DNA of 64,000 nucleotides from Haliotis asinina (GCF_037392515.1 NC_090288.1:19190969-19254968); one strand, 5' to 3'; shown: positions 1 through 12,951, numbered from the stretch's first letter. Notes: a model not told the origin generated them from the letters alone. Program-made: numbers and translations.

Positions 1-768
1 ATAAACGCTAACAAAAAATATGAACACGTTAGAGAGGCTACATGACAACATAAAACTATACAGAAGTAAACCATCGCCTCTTGGATTTATATCATACTAG
101 CAGTTATCAGAGGAAACCACGAGAAATTACATTGAAACAACTGAAATATGTGAGAAACTATGACGAGGGAACGTTTCTAACAATGAGTATATATATCGCC
201 TACATACACTGCACCTTTGATTGCCCCCTTCACTGATGTATATGTCATGTGAAGTAATGAAGGTTGTTCACATAAGTTACCATGGAACCATAAATAGCTG
301 AACCCTGCTTGTTTAACACACCAGCAATAGTCGGAATGGGGCATGGCACTGAGCCAGCAGGTCGTGGAAACACCCACCACGTGACGGCACCTCTCAGTCA
401 CAGTGCAGTCACACTGTACCACAGAATGTCAAGCTGGTCACTGTCAATTTCCTGTCTTATTGGCCGGTCCCTACAACAGATATCAAATTCAACAGTTTAT
501 ATGAACCTCTAAAGAATCGTGACAAAAACCAATTTTACACCACCACATAACGCACTCCCTATTGGGAGAGATAAAGATAAATTTGGGGGAATTGGAGGAA
601 CATTTAAACAACTCCAACACTGCTTTAACAGTGTGTGCCAGACCTTGCCCTATGGCATAACAACATTGTGTGTGTACCTGTGCTAATTCACATTTAGCCA
701 AATTCTGTCAAGTCAACCTCAGTCAGTCTGCAGAAAAAGGCACTTCTTCATGTGGCCATCCCCTTCTT
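1..768. other. Single-copy DNA, nothing recognised
   Basis: No open frame here resembles a known protein and no repeat family was recognised. Frames are short and end at random. I see no convincing exon with flanking splice signals. Confidence 0.4.
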
Positions 769-908
769 GGGGCGGAGGGGTAGCCTGGAGTTTAAAGCTT
801 TGGCTTGTCATGCCGAAGATACAGGTTCGATTTTCTAGATTGGTACAATACTTGAAGCCTACTTATGGTGTCGCCACCCTGATATTGTTGGAATAGTGCT
901 AAAAGCCA
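769..908 (+). mobile_element. Old tRNA-derived SINE (abalone type), tail lost
   Basis: The stretch opens with GGGGCGGAGGGGTAGCCTGG, an A-box-like tRNA head, and has a B-box-like CAGGTTCGATTTTC near 824. It continues with the body I recall from a common abalone SINE (GGTACAATACTTGAAGCC, then TTGTTGGAATAGTGCTAAAAGC). The usual tail after AAAAGC, of the type ggcgtaaaactaaactcac, is missing, so the copy is truncated or eroded. A functional tRNA is unlikely: the arms do not pair cleanly and the B box is altered. Family identity is from memory. Confidence 0.7.
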
Positions 909-3120
909 TGTAGAACAACCACTCCTTGGATTGCGAGATGGTACAGTCGATGTAGGCTCAAGACTAGCTAAAATGTCATTTATGCTATGATGGCAGACAT
1001 GTGGTACGTCCAAACGACGCAACTTTTTTATCGATAAAGTCCATCTCACTGTCAAATAAAGTGGAATGTGCCACAGTCGAGTAGGGGAGAACAACACTTT
1101 TTGTCACTGTGTAAGTCTGAGATTTATGTACAGAGATTAATTAATTGCTTCAGAATACCATCGGGTTGGTGCAAGAATGCAAGGTGACTCTTGGTCGCTC
1201 TCAGATCAATAATATCACTGTCCAGCATATTAGCAACACGTTGAGGACTTCCTTCTTCCGGGCTTCAAGCTTAACAGTACATGATTACACATTGATTATC
1301 AGTGCACATCACAATACATATCTGCATCAATATCTACAAGAATAGCAGTGCCAGCACGTTGAGAAAGACACATTGTCATATCTTTCATGATACTTCCCTG
1401 TTCATTTCTACATCTGCCTGGTGTTTGCATCATACTACGGGCAGCATCACACTCTTTCCTGTCAACAGCATATGGACCAAAGTACCAAACATGTAATAGA
1501 TAGCTAAGGATTGGTAACATTCATCCACATCATGCCGCATATTACGCCTACAGAAATAGGATAGAATTTTGTTCACATCCAAATAACCTGCTCATGCCGT
1601 AACACATACCATCTTTTCGATATTAAGTTGAAAAAAGTAATGTGATAGTGATAATGAGGAAGTATCCTTTTCATCACCAGCAGAAATATCTTGTCCACGA
1701 AAATACCTGGAATTTTATTTTAACTTTTTGTTCTAATGAAGTATGCACGACTGCAGGTGCTGGCAATCATTTAGCCACGATCTTTAACAAAGAGTGCGTT
1801 ATCCCCTTCTTAGCAATCCAAAACACCATAACTGTCTTCAAATACACAAAACAGAGAGACGCACTAGTAATACCAAAACGGTATGACGTCCCTTCGGAAA
1901 GTTGAAATATGACATCAAAGACTATAGTTTTGTCATGGCGTCTTATTCAGGACAACCATCGTCCACATATACTAAAGACCAAAACCTGTCCGCTGTTATG
2001 TTCACATCTATATTGTGAAGGTGGAGTCCGGTGTTCCGACTGTCAGTGTAGGAACGACTGGGAGCAAGATAATGCCGCTCGTTGAAAACGGGGTTGAGCT
2101 GGAACTCCACTCACCTCATTTATGTATACTTGTTCATGTCATGTCTTGTGGAACCACCTAAAGAAGTTTAAACTCAAGGTATTCATTTCTTTCGTCAAAG
2201 TATTGTACGTACAGACAGTGTGTATAATTATGAGCTAGTTGCCGGTAGACCCCACATATCTCCATATCCACATATCTGAGTATTCCTAGTTACTTTCTCA
2301 AAAACATCTTTCACATACACCTTTAATTCGTGTGAGGGGAATATACTATCAGGTGAAATGTGTTTCCAAGTAATAGTGATAGTTCCATAATCGAAAAAAG
2401 AATGTTAGGGTGTATTTGAGGTGTATGAAAATATGACATATTGCCGATCTGATCTGATTCGCCATTGATGCTTGAGGGTTATAGTTCCATAACTTCTTTC
2501 TTTCCTGTTGATCTTATTATTTGACAAAACTGGAAAGGTGTTTTAGAACGCTTTGTGAGAGTTTTACACCTTATTTTTAGGGCAGTGTGACAGTGTCAGG
2601 TAACGTCTTGTTAATGTCCTTTACATACCCCATATGCAATAAGATATCTGAATTAATTATCAATGTAAACAAAAATGTTTCAAAGTAGATTTTTTAAAAG
2701 GACAGCTGATGTTAACACGTGTTCTCGCGATACTTTTGCGTCCTTTAACATGTTTTGGGACGGAAGGCCGCAGTGTACCATTTATTCTTTCATTCATTCA
2801 CATATGCACTTCTTTCTTTTATTCTTTTTCTTTATTTTGTTGATTCATTCACATAATTCTTGCTCTTAATTCTTACTATAATTCATTCCTTCAATCGTTG
2901 TAAAATTCCGACTGATATAATAAACTGACTGAAGTTCTGTTAAACCAGGTATAATCTACAACGTATATACTCTATATAGTCTCCTTGGTTAAACACAACT
3001 GAAGTTGCACTGGGAACGAGTCAAGTCACTGTGTGCGTTGGAGCATGACGAGGCACACGTTAATTAGTACAAATGGTAAAGAAAGCAAGCGAGTGACCTA
3101 TCCCTGTGGTAGAGTATCTC
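909..3120. other. Single-copy AT-rich DNA left of the macrosatellite
   Basis: No gene or repeat family recognised. Between about 3080 and 3120 the sequence begins to resemble the end of the junction segment found between macrosatellite copies (gtagagtatctc here, gtagcgtatccc there). This suggests that the left edge of the first copy is eroded rather than sharply cut. Confidence 0.4.
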
Positions 3121-3840
3121 TGTTTAGAGTATCAAACTTTTCAGGGTGATTATCATCGATCTTGATGATTTAAGATAATAATAGTATTTTTGTGAAACGT
3201 CAGTTCTGGAAACCGATTTTATTTGTGATTATTTAGATGATGACGGTCCCCATCCGAAACAGTTTGTGAAGAATTAGAAATCCCGCAAGATATGAAAGTT
3301 ATGCTCTAATTCGCTATATAAATGTTCTTATTCCGAGAAGAGCTGATCCTACTTAGCACTACAATTTGTAGAGGGTGTATTGCAGGTGAACTTCAGTAGA
3401 ATTTAAGGAGTTTGTACTGAGCAGTATCTGCCACGCTTCTGCCGTGTAACACCATTGGTTTCTCCATGTTTCATCAAAGTAAATGTTTCGTCTTCGAGAA
3501 ATACACATCATATCAAACGCATGTACATATAAATCGTGGATAGTATTTTAACATATCAACAATAAGGAAAATCTTCCTACCACACAGTATGGTAGAATAT
3601 AAATTCGCTTTTCCTCCCTGCAACCGCCTGCTGAGCATGCAACTGCAAGCGAACAGTATTATGACGGTCAGGCCTCTAACAAAAGAGATGAGGGCAATGT
3701 TCACAACGTCCATTGTCGCCTCGTCCTGTTGTACGTCTGCTCAGTGAAGACCAACGTTTATCATTTCAGCTGACTAACGCAAACGGTTTTAAAGCAACCA
3801 ACAGCTGCATTTACTGTTTATCACACCAATACTAAATATA

Positions 3841-5082
3841 CTCACCGCCAAAAGAAAACATGGCATGAACTTTACTTTCACAAGTTAGCGATAACTGGAT
3901 AATTCGATAGAAAAGCACTTAGTGAGTTACTTCTCCTCGTGACATGAAAATCCAATAAATCAATATGGAAAACACATACTGACTTAGGTAGTTTCCTTAA
4001 AAGGGAAACAAACGTTAATGTCAATAACGGGTGTGACCTCCATTGGCATAAGCAACAGCTGTACATCTCCTCCCCATGCTGTGAAGAAATATTGAAGTAA
4101 CCTCCTGAGAATGTTGTTGTAAGTGTCAACAGTTGTTGCAAGTTCACTGAACGCACTCGCTGTTGGTGAATTTGTCTTTCCATCTCATCCCAGAGGTGCT
4201 CGATGTGATTCAAATCCGGCCTTAAAGCTGACCAATCCATCGTCTGGATTTTGCTTTTCTGGAGGAATGCCTGTGGCAGTTTTGCTGTGTGCGTTCTCTA
4301 GTTATCTTTCTAAAAAGAGAGAAAAAAGTCTTCGAGCAAAAAATGGATGAGTCACGGCTCTCAACACTTCGTCGATGTAACAACCTACCATTGTTACCAT
4401 TGTTACCATTGTACCTGCCCATTGTTCTGAAAGATTACATCTTGAACATGACGTCCCCAGCTTATGGCATCCAAAACAGTAGAAAGCTCCCAACGATCTC
4501 TCTCCAAAACACATGGATCTGGGGTGAGAAACTTCCACCTTGACCACGCCATATTCTCACTCTGCTGTCTCCGGTATCGATACAAAAACGACTTTCATCT
4601 AAGAAGACGATGTTCCGTGATGGACTGCCAGAAGGTAAAGGTAAAGCAGCCTGAGTAAGACGGTGACGGACAGTATTGTTGCTGGTGGGTTTGGGCTGTT
4701 TTGGTAAAAGGTATGATGCGATTTTGCAATTGAGAGGTCACAACATAGCAGTCTTGTCCGAAAGACGTTACACGTGGACGTGGAGAGTCTGTGATGGTGT
4801 TTACCGACAGCAGTCAAGCAGTCTGTATATTGTGCACTGTTTTCCATAATAGGACGCGTTGGATTTTCAAAAGCATCATCCAAAGAATGCAGTTCTAACT
4901 TCAAAACCTGTCTCTGCACGGACAAAATGAAAACTATTTAGTTCACATTTTAGTAATGTGGGACATCAGGTTAGCTACGTTTGCGGTAAACACTTTTCTT
5001 TTGTGATGAAACTCTAAACCTGTTCAACACTGGATTTATGTCAGTAGATGTTGATGAATTTTGTGTTTCTTTTGGCAGTGAG
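3841..5082 (-). mobile_element. Tc1/mariner-like DNA transposon, dead (macrosatellite copy 1)
   Basis: Complete element of about 1.24 kb with terminal inverted repeats. The left end reads CTCACCGCCAAAAGAAAAC and the right end, on the other strand, CTCACTGCCAAAAGAAAC. Both ends abut TA, the target site duplicated by Tc1/mariner elements. The only recognisable gene inside is a broken transposase on the minus strand. Element length and TA target fit the family. Confidence 0.85.
4021..4925 (-). pseudogene. Tc1-like transposase pseudogene (copy 1)
   Basis: In normal elements this protein cuts and joins transposon ends through a DD34E catalytic triad. Visible pieces on the minus strand, spread over several frames: a linker with PRPRVTS; the first catalytic block FLDESRFCIDT near 4605; RDRWELSTVLDAISWG near 4470; the last block DWSALRPDLNHIEHLWDEM near 4215, which contains the catalytic E; and the family's C terminus GRRCTAVAYANGGHTRY before a stop at 4021. 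The middle block, normally Q-D-N, reads L-E-N, so the second catalytic aspartate is replaced. At least two frameshifts separate the blocks. The same damage is in all five copies, so it died before the array expanded. Confidence 0.85.
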
Positions 5083-5189
5083 TAAACGTGTCCTTTGCAT
5101 ACGTCCAAGATGATATTAGCTCCAATGTAATGCTTTTTCACTCTAAGGCACACTGATTGTGATACAGTATAATCTTGACCGTCTTCAGT

Positions 5190-5352
5190 AACCCATGCTT
5201 GTCGTCAGAGGGTACGTGTATGGGGGGTCTGGCTTGCTGACTTGGTTTGCACATGACATGGTATCCCAGTTACATAGATCAAGGCTCATGTTGTTAATCA
5301 CTGGATTGTCTGGTCTAGGCTCGATTACTTACAACCACCATAGAGCTGGATT
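5190..5352 (+). mobile_element. Old SINE relic inside macrosatellite copy 1
   Basis: Diverged plus-strand copy of the SINE family seen at 48378. Matching pieces include cccatgcttgtcgt, gcttgctgacttggttt, catgttgttaatcactgg and ggctcgattacttacaacc. The 3' tail is no longer recognisable. It is much more diverged than the junction SINE of the same unit and lies in the opposite orientation, so it is an older insertion. Confidence 0.75.
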
Positions 5353-6111
5353 ATGATTGGGTATAGTCTTAAACAACCACCAAACTCTTCTACCATGAAT
5401 CATGTTTCACAGCACTACAGCAGAAGCGGTAAATACACAACTGTTCTTCAGATTATGTATACATATATTTAGACAGGAAACTGAAAGAGCAAGCATTTAA
5501 GTTCCTTTGACCCATATTAGCAGAATTAGTACAATGGCGTCAACATTTCAGCTGGGTACATGTGTGGCATTAATTCAATGATGTTTGGGGTCTGTATAGG
5601 TTTGCCTATCCCTTTTATAGTTGTGTCAACAACACTTATGAGCTCTACCATGTGGGAAGGTATAAGTATAGCAGCTCAACAATATTCATTTTGAAATCAC
5701 TGAGGAAAATTATGTCCATTGTTCTTGGAAGTTCTGTTATTAGCACCACAGCAATTATTTCTATTTAAAAAATTAAAATTGTACTTATTTACAATTTCAT
5801 AATATTCATCATACCTAATACATTACACACAAACCAAATAAGTATGCCCTCTCGGTGTACGTCAGTCTAATCACCCTCACTTTGGTAGCTATTTAAATAA
5901 ACTTTGTGGGTGCTTTAGCCCATCTGCAAGGCATGACAAGCTAGTCAGTGGCATTTGACAGAGTTTTAATGAGGTATTGTTATACATGATACAGAAAAGC
6001 TTCAAAAACAATACAATAAATGAATGGTTCAAACATAGAAAATATATGACAGCATTTTGGTCACAGACTGTGATAGTCTTATATCGGGGACAGTCCATAG
6101 TTCAACACGTG

Positions 6112-6184
6112 TACGTGTGTGTGTGTGAGTGTGTGTGTGTGTGCGCGTGTGAGAGAGAGATAGAGAGAGACAGAGAGAGCAAGA
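6112..6184. repeat. GT then GA microsatellite (copy 1)
   Basis: A GT run broken by one GAGT passes through GCGCGT into a GAGAGA run. Copy 2 (10662-10735) is the same length and copies 3 and 4 are 2 bp shorter. Confidence 0.9.
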
Positions 6185-7346
6185 GATTATAAGGGGGTCA
6201 CATTGTACATGCTCCTCCATAAAAATCACATACACAGACACCGAAGAAATAGAGGGGCTATGTGTGTCAACATTGTTCCTTTGGCTACAGTTTCTCATAG
6301 AATTTTCAGCCTTGAGGTTAATGGTTTGGTCACTCAGAAAAGCACACTAGCCAAAATATTTTTCGGTTCAATATTCTAAATAGATTTCTAATACATGTTC
6401 GGGGTTAGAGGGATTTCACTTGTGGGCAGTACTGACTTAATCGAAACGTTAAAATCACAATGCTAGAAAGATACTGGTCTCCTACTATTCTTGAGCCAGC
6501 AGGTTCAACATTCAAACTTATTACTTCAATTCTATAAATTAAATACTAAAAATTACTCAGTTCCATGCAAACTAAAGCAGTTGATAAACAATTCCTTATT
6601 CAGCATATCATATCAAAATATAGCACACAGTTAAATGTATGATGTTTGCAATGTCAAGAATACACACACATTTGTATCAAGAGTTATACTTAAAATTACT
6701 ACATGCCACACTGCACACAATTTGTATAACTAGGTGTGAAATAATCCACAGTTGAAACTATCCATAGCTGTCCTATTTGGGAAACATGTCAATAACAGCA
6801 GCAGGAATGTGGACTATACACACTGTTTAAATATAGGGCCAAGAAACTGCCCCAAATGGACTAAGAGGAGCAGACTGCTGTGCACTTCTACTTGGGATAT
6901 TATGCCTTGTGTACATATTCTCAAGAATGGATGTAAGTCTTAACTGAAGCAAAAAGATTGGACACACTTCTACAGTGTACATGAACACACACATAACTAC
7001 ATATTGTAAAAACACTGAGCACCTGAATCACATAACATCAGTATAGTCATTTCTAAAATACATTCATTAGCAAGACATAAAACTTCAATCTCCTGAATTC
7101 CTTAAATTTCTAATAGTATATTAACAGTCCCATGTCATTCTTGTATGCCATTAATTTTCTTTTGGACTGGGATAGAAATGTTTGTTTAAATATTTTTTCT
7201 GATATCTTTACAACTTGAACTTACAAGCAGAAAGAGATAGATATTCATCAATGAAGGCAATATTACAATATCTCGCCTGATATGTTAGCCTACATATCTG
7301 AAGCCATGCAGGTTGTATTGGGACATATTTTACGATGTGGTTTGTT

Positions 7347-7619
7347 CAGTGTGAGTGAGTGAGTTTAGTTTTACGCCGCACTCAGCAATATTCCAGCTAT
7401 ATGGCGGCGGTCTGTAAATAATCGAGTCTGGACCAGACAATTCAGTGATCAGCAACATGAGCATCGATCTGCGCATTTGGGAACCGATGACATGTGCCAA
7501 CCAAGTCAGCGAGTCTGACCACCCGATCCCATTAGTCGCCTCTTACGACAAGCTGAGTCGCCTCTTATGGCAAGCATGGGTTGCTGAAGGCCTATTCTAC
7601 CCCGGGACCTTCCGTTATC
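7347..7619 (-). mobile_element. SINE at macrosatellite junction 1/2
   Basis: Full-length minus-strand SINE. Its tail (gagtgagtgagtttagtttt, then acgccgcactcagcaatatt) is at the low coordinate and its head (ccccgggaccttc) at the high one. It is flanked by gtggtttgtt on both sides (7337-7346 and 7620-7629), a probable 10-bp target-site duplication. It is the same family as the plus-strand copy at 48378. About 52 bp of other junction sequence follow it before the next unit begins. Confidence 0.85.
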
Positions 7620-8400
7620 GTGGTTTGTTTGTATACGACTCGATGGGTCGACGTCGTGCGAATCAACCTGTAGCGTATCCCTGTTTAGAGTATCAAACTT
7701 TTCAGGGTGATTATCATCGATCTTGATGATTTAAGATAAGAATTGTTTTTTGTGAAACGTCAGTTCTGGAAACCGATTTTATTTGTGATTATTTAGATGA
7801 TGACGGTCCCCATCCGAAACAGTTTGTGAAGAATTAGAAATCCCGCAAGATATGAAAGTTATGCTCTAATTCGCTATATAAATGTTCTTATTCCGAGAAG
7901 AGCTGATCCTACTTAGCACTACAATTTGTAGAGGGTGTATTGCAGGTGAACTTCAGTAGAATTTAAGGAGTTTGTACTGAGCAGTATCTGCCACGCTTCT
8001 GCCGTGTAACACCATTGGTTTCTCCATGTTTCATCAAAGTAAATGTTTCGTCTTCGAGAAATACACATCATATCAAACGCATGTACATATAAATCGTGGA
8101 TAGTATTTTAACATATCAACAATAAGGAAAATCTTCCTACCACACAGTATGGTAGAATATAAATTCGCTTTTCCTCCCTGCAACCGCCTGCTGAGCATGC
8201 AACTGCAAGCGAACAGTATTATGACGGTCAGGCCTCTAACAAAAGAGATGAGGGCAATGTTCACAACGTCCATTGTCGCCTCGTCCTGTTGTACGTCTGC
8301 TCAGTGAAGACCAACGTTTATCATTTCAGCTGACTAACGCAAACGGTTTTAAAGCAACCAACAGCTGCATTTACTGTTTATCACACCAATACTAAATATA

Positions 8401-9633
8401 CTCACCGCCAAAAGAAAACATGGCATGAACTTTACTTTCACAAGTTAGCGATAACTGGATAATTCGATAGAAAAGCACTTAGTGAGTTACTTCTCCTCGT
8501 GACATGAAAATCCAATAAATCAATATGGAAAACACATACTGACTTAGGTAGTTTCCTTAAAAGGGAAACAAACGTTAATGTCAATAACGGGTGTGACCTC
8601 CATTGGCATAAGCAACAGCTGTACATCTCCTCCCCATGCTGTGAAGAAATATTGAAGTAACCTCCTGAGAATGTTGTTGTAAGTGTCAACAGTTGTTGCA
8701 AGTTCACTGAACGCACTCGCTGTTGGTGAATTTGTCTTTCCATCTCATCCCAGAGGTGCTCGATGTGATTCAAATCCGGCCTTAAAGCTGACCAATCCAT
8801 CGTCTGGATTTTGCTTTTCTGGAGGAATGCCTGTGGCAGTTTTGCTGTGTGCGTTCTCTAGTTATCTTTCTAAAAAGAGAGAAAAAAGTCTTCGAGCAAA
8901 AAATGGATGAGTCACGGCTCTCAACACTTCGTCGATGTAACAACCTACCATTGTTACCATTGTACCTGCCCATTGTTCTGAAAGATTACATCTTGAACAT
9001 GACGTCCCCAGCTTATGGCATCCAAAACAGTAGAAAGCTCCCAACGATCTCTCTCCAAAACACATGGATCTGGGGTGAGAAACTTCCACCTTGACCACGC
9101 CATATTCTCACTCTGCTGTCTCCGGTATCGATACAAAAACGACTTTCATCTAAGAAGACGATGTTCCGTGATGGACTGCCAGAAGGTAAAGGTAAAGCAG
9201 CCTGAGTAAGACGGTGACGGACAGTATTGTTGCTGGTGGGTTTGGGCTGTTTTGGTAAAAGGTATGATGCGATTTTGCAATTGAGAGGTCACAACATAGC
9301 AGTCTTGTCCGAAAGACGTTGCACGTGGACGTGGAGAGTCTGTGATGGTGTTTACCGACAGCAGTCAAGCAGTCTGTATATTGTGCACTGTTTTCCATAA
9401 TAGGACGCGTTGGATTTTCAAAAGCATCATCCAAAGAATGCAGTTCTAACTTCAAAACCTGTCTCTGCACGGACAAAATGAAAACTATTTAGTTCACATT
9501 TTAGTAATGTGGGACATCAGGTTAGCTACGTTTGCGGTAAACACTTTTCTTTTGTGATGAAACTCTAAACCTATTCAACACTGGATTTATGTCAGTAGAT
9601 GTTGATGAATTTTGTGTTTCTTTTGGCAGTGAG
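8401..9633 (-). mobile_element. Tc1/mariner-like element, dead (macrosatellite copy 2)
   Basis: Same element as in copy 1, with the same terminal repeats and the same broken transposase (stop at 8581). It is 9 bp shorter because one ttaccattg unit is absent near 8950. Confidence 0.85.
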
Positions 9634-9740
9634 TAAACGTGTCCTTTGCATACGTCCAAGATGATATTAGCTCCAATGTAATGCTTTTTCACTCTAAGGC
9701 ACACTGATTGTGATACAGTATAATCTTGACCGTCTTCAGT

Positions 9741-9903
9741 AACCCATGCTTGTCGTCAGAGGGTACGTGTATGGGGGGTCTGGCTTGCTGACTTGGTTTG
9801 CACATGACATGGTATCCCAGTTACATAGATCAAGGCTCATGTTGTTAATCACTGGATTGTCTGGTCTAGGCTCGATTACTTACAACCACCATAGAGCTGG
9901 ATT
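9741..9903 (+). mobile_element. Old SINE relic inside macrosatellite copy 2
   Basis: Same relic as at 5190, with the cagttacatagatcaaggctc variant shared only with copy 1. Confidence 0.75.
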
Positions 9904-10661
9904 ATGATTGGGTATAGTCTTAAACAACCACCAAACTCTTCTACCATGAATCATGTTTCACAGCACTACAGCAGAAGCGGTAAATACACAACTGTTCTTC
10001 AGATTATGTATACATATATTTAGACAGGAAACTGAAAGAGCAAGCATTTAAGTTCCTTTGACCCATATTAGCAGAATTAGTACAATGGCGTCAACATTTC
10101 AGCTGGGTACATGTGTGGCATTAATTCAATGATGTTTGGGGTCTGTATAGGTTTGCCTATCCCTTTTATAGTTGTGTCAACAACACTTATGAGCTCTACC
10201 ATGTGGGAAGGTATAAGTATAGCAGCTCAACAATATTCATTTTGAAATCACTGAGGAAAATTATGTCCATTGTTCTTGGAAGTTCTGTTATTAGCACCAC
10301 AGCAATTATTTCTATTTAAAAAATTAAAATTGTACTTATTTACAATTTCATAATATTCATCATACCTAATACATTACACACAAACCAAATAAGTATGCCC
10401 TCTCGGTGTACGTCAGTCTAATCACCCTCACTTTGGTAGCTATTTAAATAAACTTTGTGGGTGCTTTAGCCCATCTGCAAGGCATGACAAGCTAGTCAGT
10501 GGCATTTGACAGAGTTTTAATGAGGTATTGTTATACATGATACAGAAAAGCTTCAAAAACAATACAATAAATGAATGGTTCAAACATAGAAAATATATGA
10601 CAGCATTTTGGTCACAGACTGTGATAGTCTTATATCGGGGACAGTCCATAGTTCAACACGT

Positions 10662-10735
10662 GTACGTGTGTGTGTGTGAGTGTGTGTGTGTGTGCGCGTG
10701 TGAGAGAGAGATAGAGAGAGACAGAGAGAGCAAGA
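10662..10735. repeat. GT/GA microsatellite (copy 2)
   Basis: Same tract as in copy 1. Confidence 0.9.
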
Positions 10736-11897
10736 GATTATAAGGGGGTCACATTGTACATGCTCCTCCATAAAAATCACATACACAGACACCGAAGAAA
10801 TAGAGGGGCTATGTGTGTCAACATTGTTCCTTTGGCTACAGTTTCTCATAGAATTTTCAGCCTTGAGGTTAATGGTTTGGTCACTCAGAAAAGCACACTA
10901 GCCAAAATATTTTTCGGTTCAATATTCTAAATAGATTTCTAATACATGTTCGGGGTTAGAGGGATTTCACTTGTGGGCAGTACTGACTTAATCGAAACGT
11001 TAAAATCACAATGCTAGAAAGATACTGGTCTCCTACTATTCTTGAGCCAGCAGGTTCAACATTCAAACTTATTACTTCAATTCTATAAATCAAATACTAA
11101 AAATTACTCAGTTCCATGCAAACTAAAGCAGTTGATAAACAATTCCTTATTCAGCATATCATATCAAAATATAGCACACAGTTAAATGTATGATGTTTGC
11201 AATGTCAAGAATACACACACACTTGTATCAAGAGTTATACTTAAAATTACTACATGCCACACTGCACACAATTTGTATAACTAGGTGTGAAATAATCCAC
11301 AGTTGAAACTATCCATAGTTGTCCTATTTGGGAAACATGTCAATAACAGCAGCAGGAATGTGGACTATACACACTGTTTAAATATAGGGCCAAGAAACTG
11401 CCCCAAATGGACTAAGAGGAGCAGACTGCTGTGCACTTCTACTTGGGATATTATGCCTTGTGTACATATTCTCAAGAATGGATGTAAGTCTTAACTGAAG
11501 CAAAAAGATTGGACACACTTCTACAGTGTACATGAACACACACATAACTACATATTGTAAAAACACTGAGCACCTGAATCACATAACATCAATATAGTCA
11601 TTTCTAAAATACATTCATTAGCAAGACATAAAACTTCAATCTCCTGAATTCCTTAAATTTCTAATAGTATATTAACAGTCCCATGTCATTCTTGTATGCC
11701 ATTAATTTTCTTTTGGACTGGGATAGAAATGTTTGTTTAAATATTTTTTCTGATATCTTTACAACTTGAACTTACAAGCAGAAAGAGATAGATATTCATC
11801 AATGAAGGCAATATTACAATATCTCGCCTGATATGTTAGCCTACATATCTGAAGCCATGCAGGTTGTATTGGGACATATTTTACGATGTGGTTTGTT

Positions 11898-12170
11898 CAG
11901 TGTGAGTGAGTGAGTTTAGTTTTACGCCGCACTCAGCAATATTCCAGCTATATGGCGGCGGTCTGTAAATAATCGAGTCTGGACCAGACAATTCAGTGAT
12001 CAGCAACATGAGCATCGATCTGCGCATTTGGGAACCGATGACATGTGCCAACCAAGTCAGCGAGTCTGACCACCCGATCCCATTAGTCGCCTCTTACGAC
12101 AAGCTGAGTCGCCTCTTATGGCAAGCATGGGTTGCTGAAGGCCTATTCTACCCCGGGACCTTCCGTTATC
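11898..12170 (-). mobile_element. SINE at macrosatellite junction 2/3
   Basis: Same insertion as at junction 1/2. The right-hand flank reads atggtttgtt instead of gtggtttgtt. Confidence 0.85.
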
Positions 12171-12951
12171 ATGGTTTGTTTGTATACGACTCGATGGGTC
12201 GACGTCGTGCGAATCAACCTGTAGCGTATCCCTGTTTAGAGTATCAAACTTTTCAGGGTGATTATCATCGATCTTGATGATTTAAGATAAGAATTGTTTT
12301 TTGTGAAACGTCAGTTCTGGAAACCGATTTTATTTGTGATTATTTAGATGATGACGGTCCCCATCCGAAACAGTTCGTGAAGTATTAGAAATCCCGCAAG
12401 ATGTGAAAGTTATGCTCTAATTCGCTATATAAATGTTCTTATTCTGAGAAGAGCTGATCCTACTTAGCACTACAATTTGTAGAGGGTGTATTGCAGGTGA
12501 ACTTCAGTAGAATTTAAGGAGTTTGTACTGAGCAGTATCTGCCACGCTTCTGCCGTGTAACACCATTGGTTTCTCCATGTTTCATCAAAGTAAATGTTTC
12601 GTCTTCGAGAAATACACATCATATCAAACGCATGTACATATAAATCGTGGATAGTATTTTAACATATCAACAATAAGGAAAATCTTCCTACCACACAGTA
12701 TGGTAGAATATAAATTCGCTTTTCCTCCCTGCAACCGCCTGCTGAGCATGCAACTGCAAGCGAACAGTATTATGACGGTCAGGCCTCTAACAAAAGAGAT
12801 GAGGGCAATGTTCACAACGTCCATTGTCGCCTCGTCCTGTTGTACGTCTGCTCAGTGAAGACCAACCTTTATCATTTCAGCTGACTAACGCAAACGGTTT
12901 TAAAGCAACCAACAGCTGCATTTACTGTTTATCACACCAATACTAAATATA

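Larger units (their letters stand above)
3121..7681. repeat. Macrosatellite copy 1 (4.56 kb)
   Basis: First of five head-to-tail units. It starts at tgtttagagtatcaaac and ends with the junction SINE plus about 60 bp of junction sequence. Order inside: leader, Tc1/mariner element (3841-5082), SINE relic (5190-5352), unique AT-rich DNA, GT/GA microsatellite (6112-6184), unique DNA, then the junction SINE. It is about 10 bp longer than copy 2, mainly from one extra 9-bp unit (ttaccattg) near 4390. Its first 60 bp differ from all other copies (aataatagtattttt against agaattgtttttt), as expected for an end unit. Confidence 0.95.
7682..12232. repeat. Macrosatellite copy 2 (4.55 kb)
   Basis: Nearly identical to copy 1 and in the same order: Tc1 element 8401-9633, SINE relic 9741-9903, microsatellite 10662-10735, junction SINE at the end. 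It shares with copy 1 variants absent from copies 3-5, for example accaacgttt against accaaccttt, gtgtatggggggt against gtgtttggggggt, and actaggtgtg against actagctgtg. Copies 1 and 2 therefore form one subgroup. Confidence 0.95.

Noticed and set aside
3513..3713. 66-codon minus-strand frame conserved in all five macrosatellite copies
   Set aside because: Its conservation only reflects recent copying of the unit. It has no recognisable domain and other frames are equally unchanged.
6029..6298. Frame rich in Thr-His and Ser-Leu repeats
   Set aside because: Translation of the GT/GA microsatellite.
7445..7726. 93-codon frame repeated at each macrosatellite junction
   Set aside because: It is a read-through of the junction SINE into the next unit, on the strand opposite to SINE transcription.
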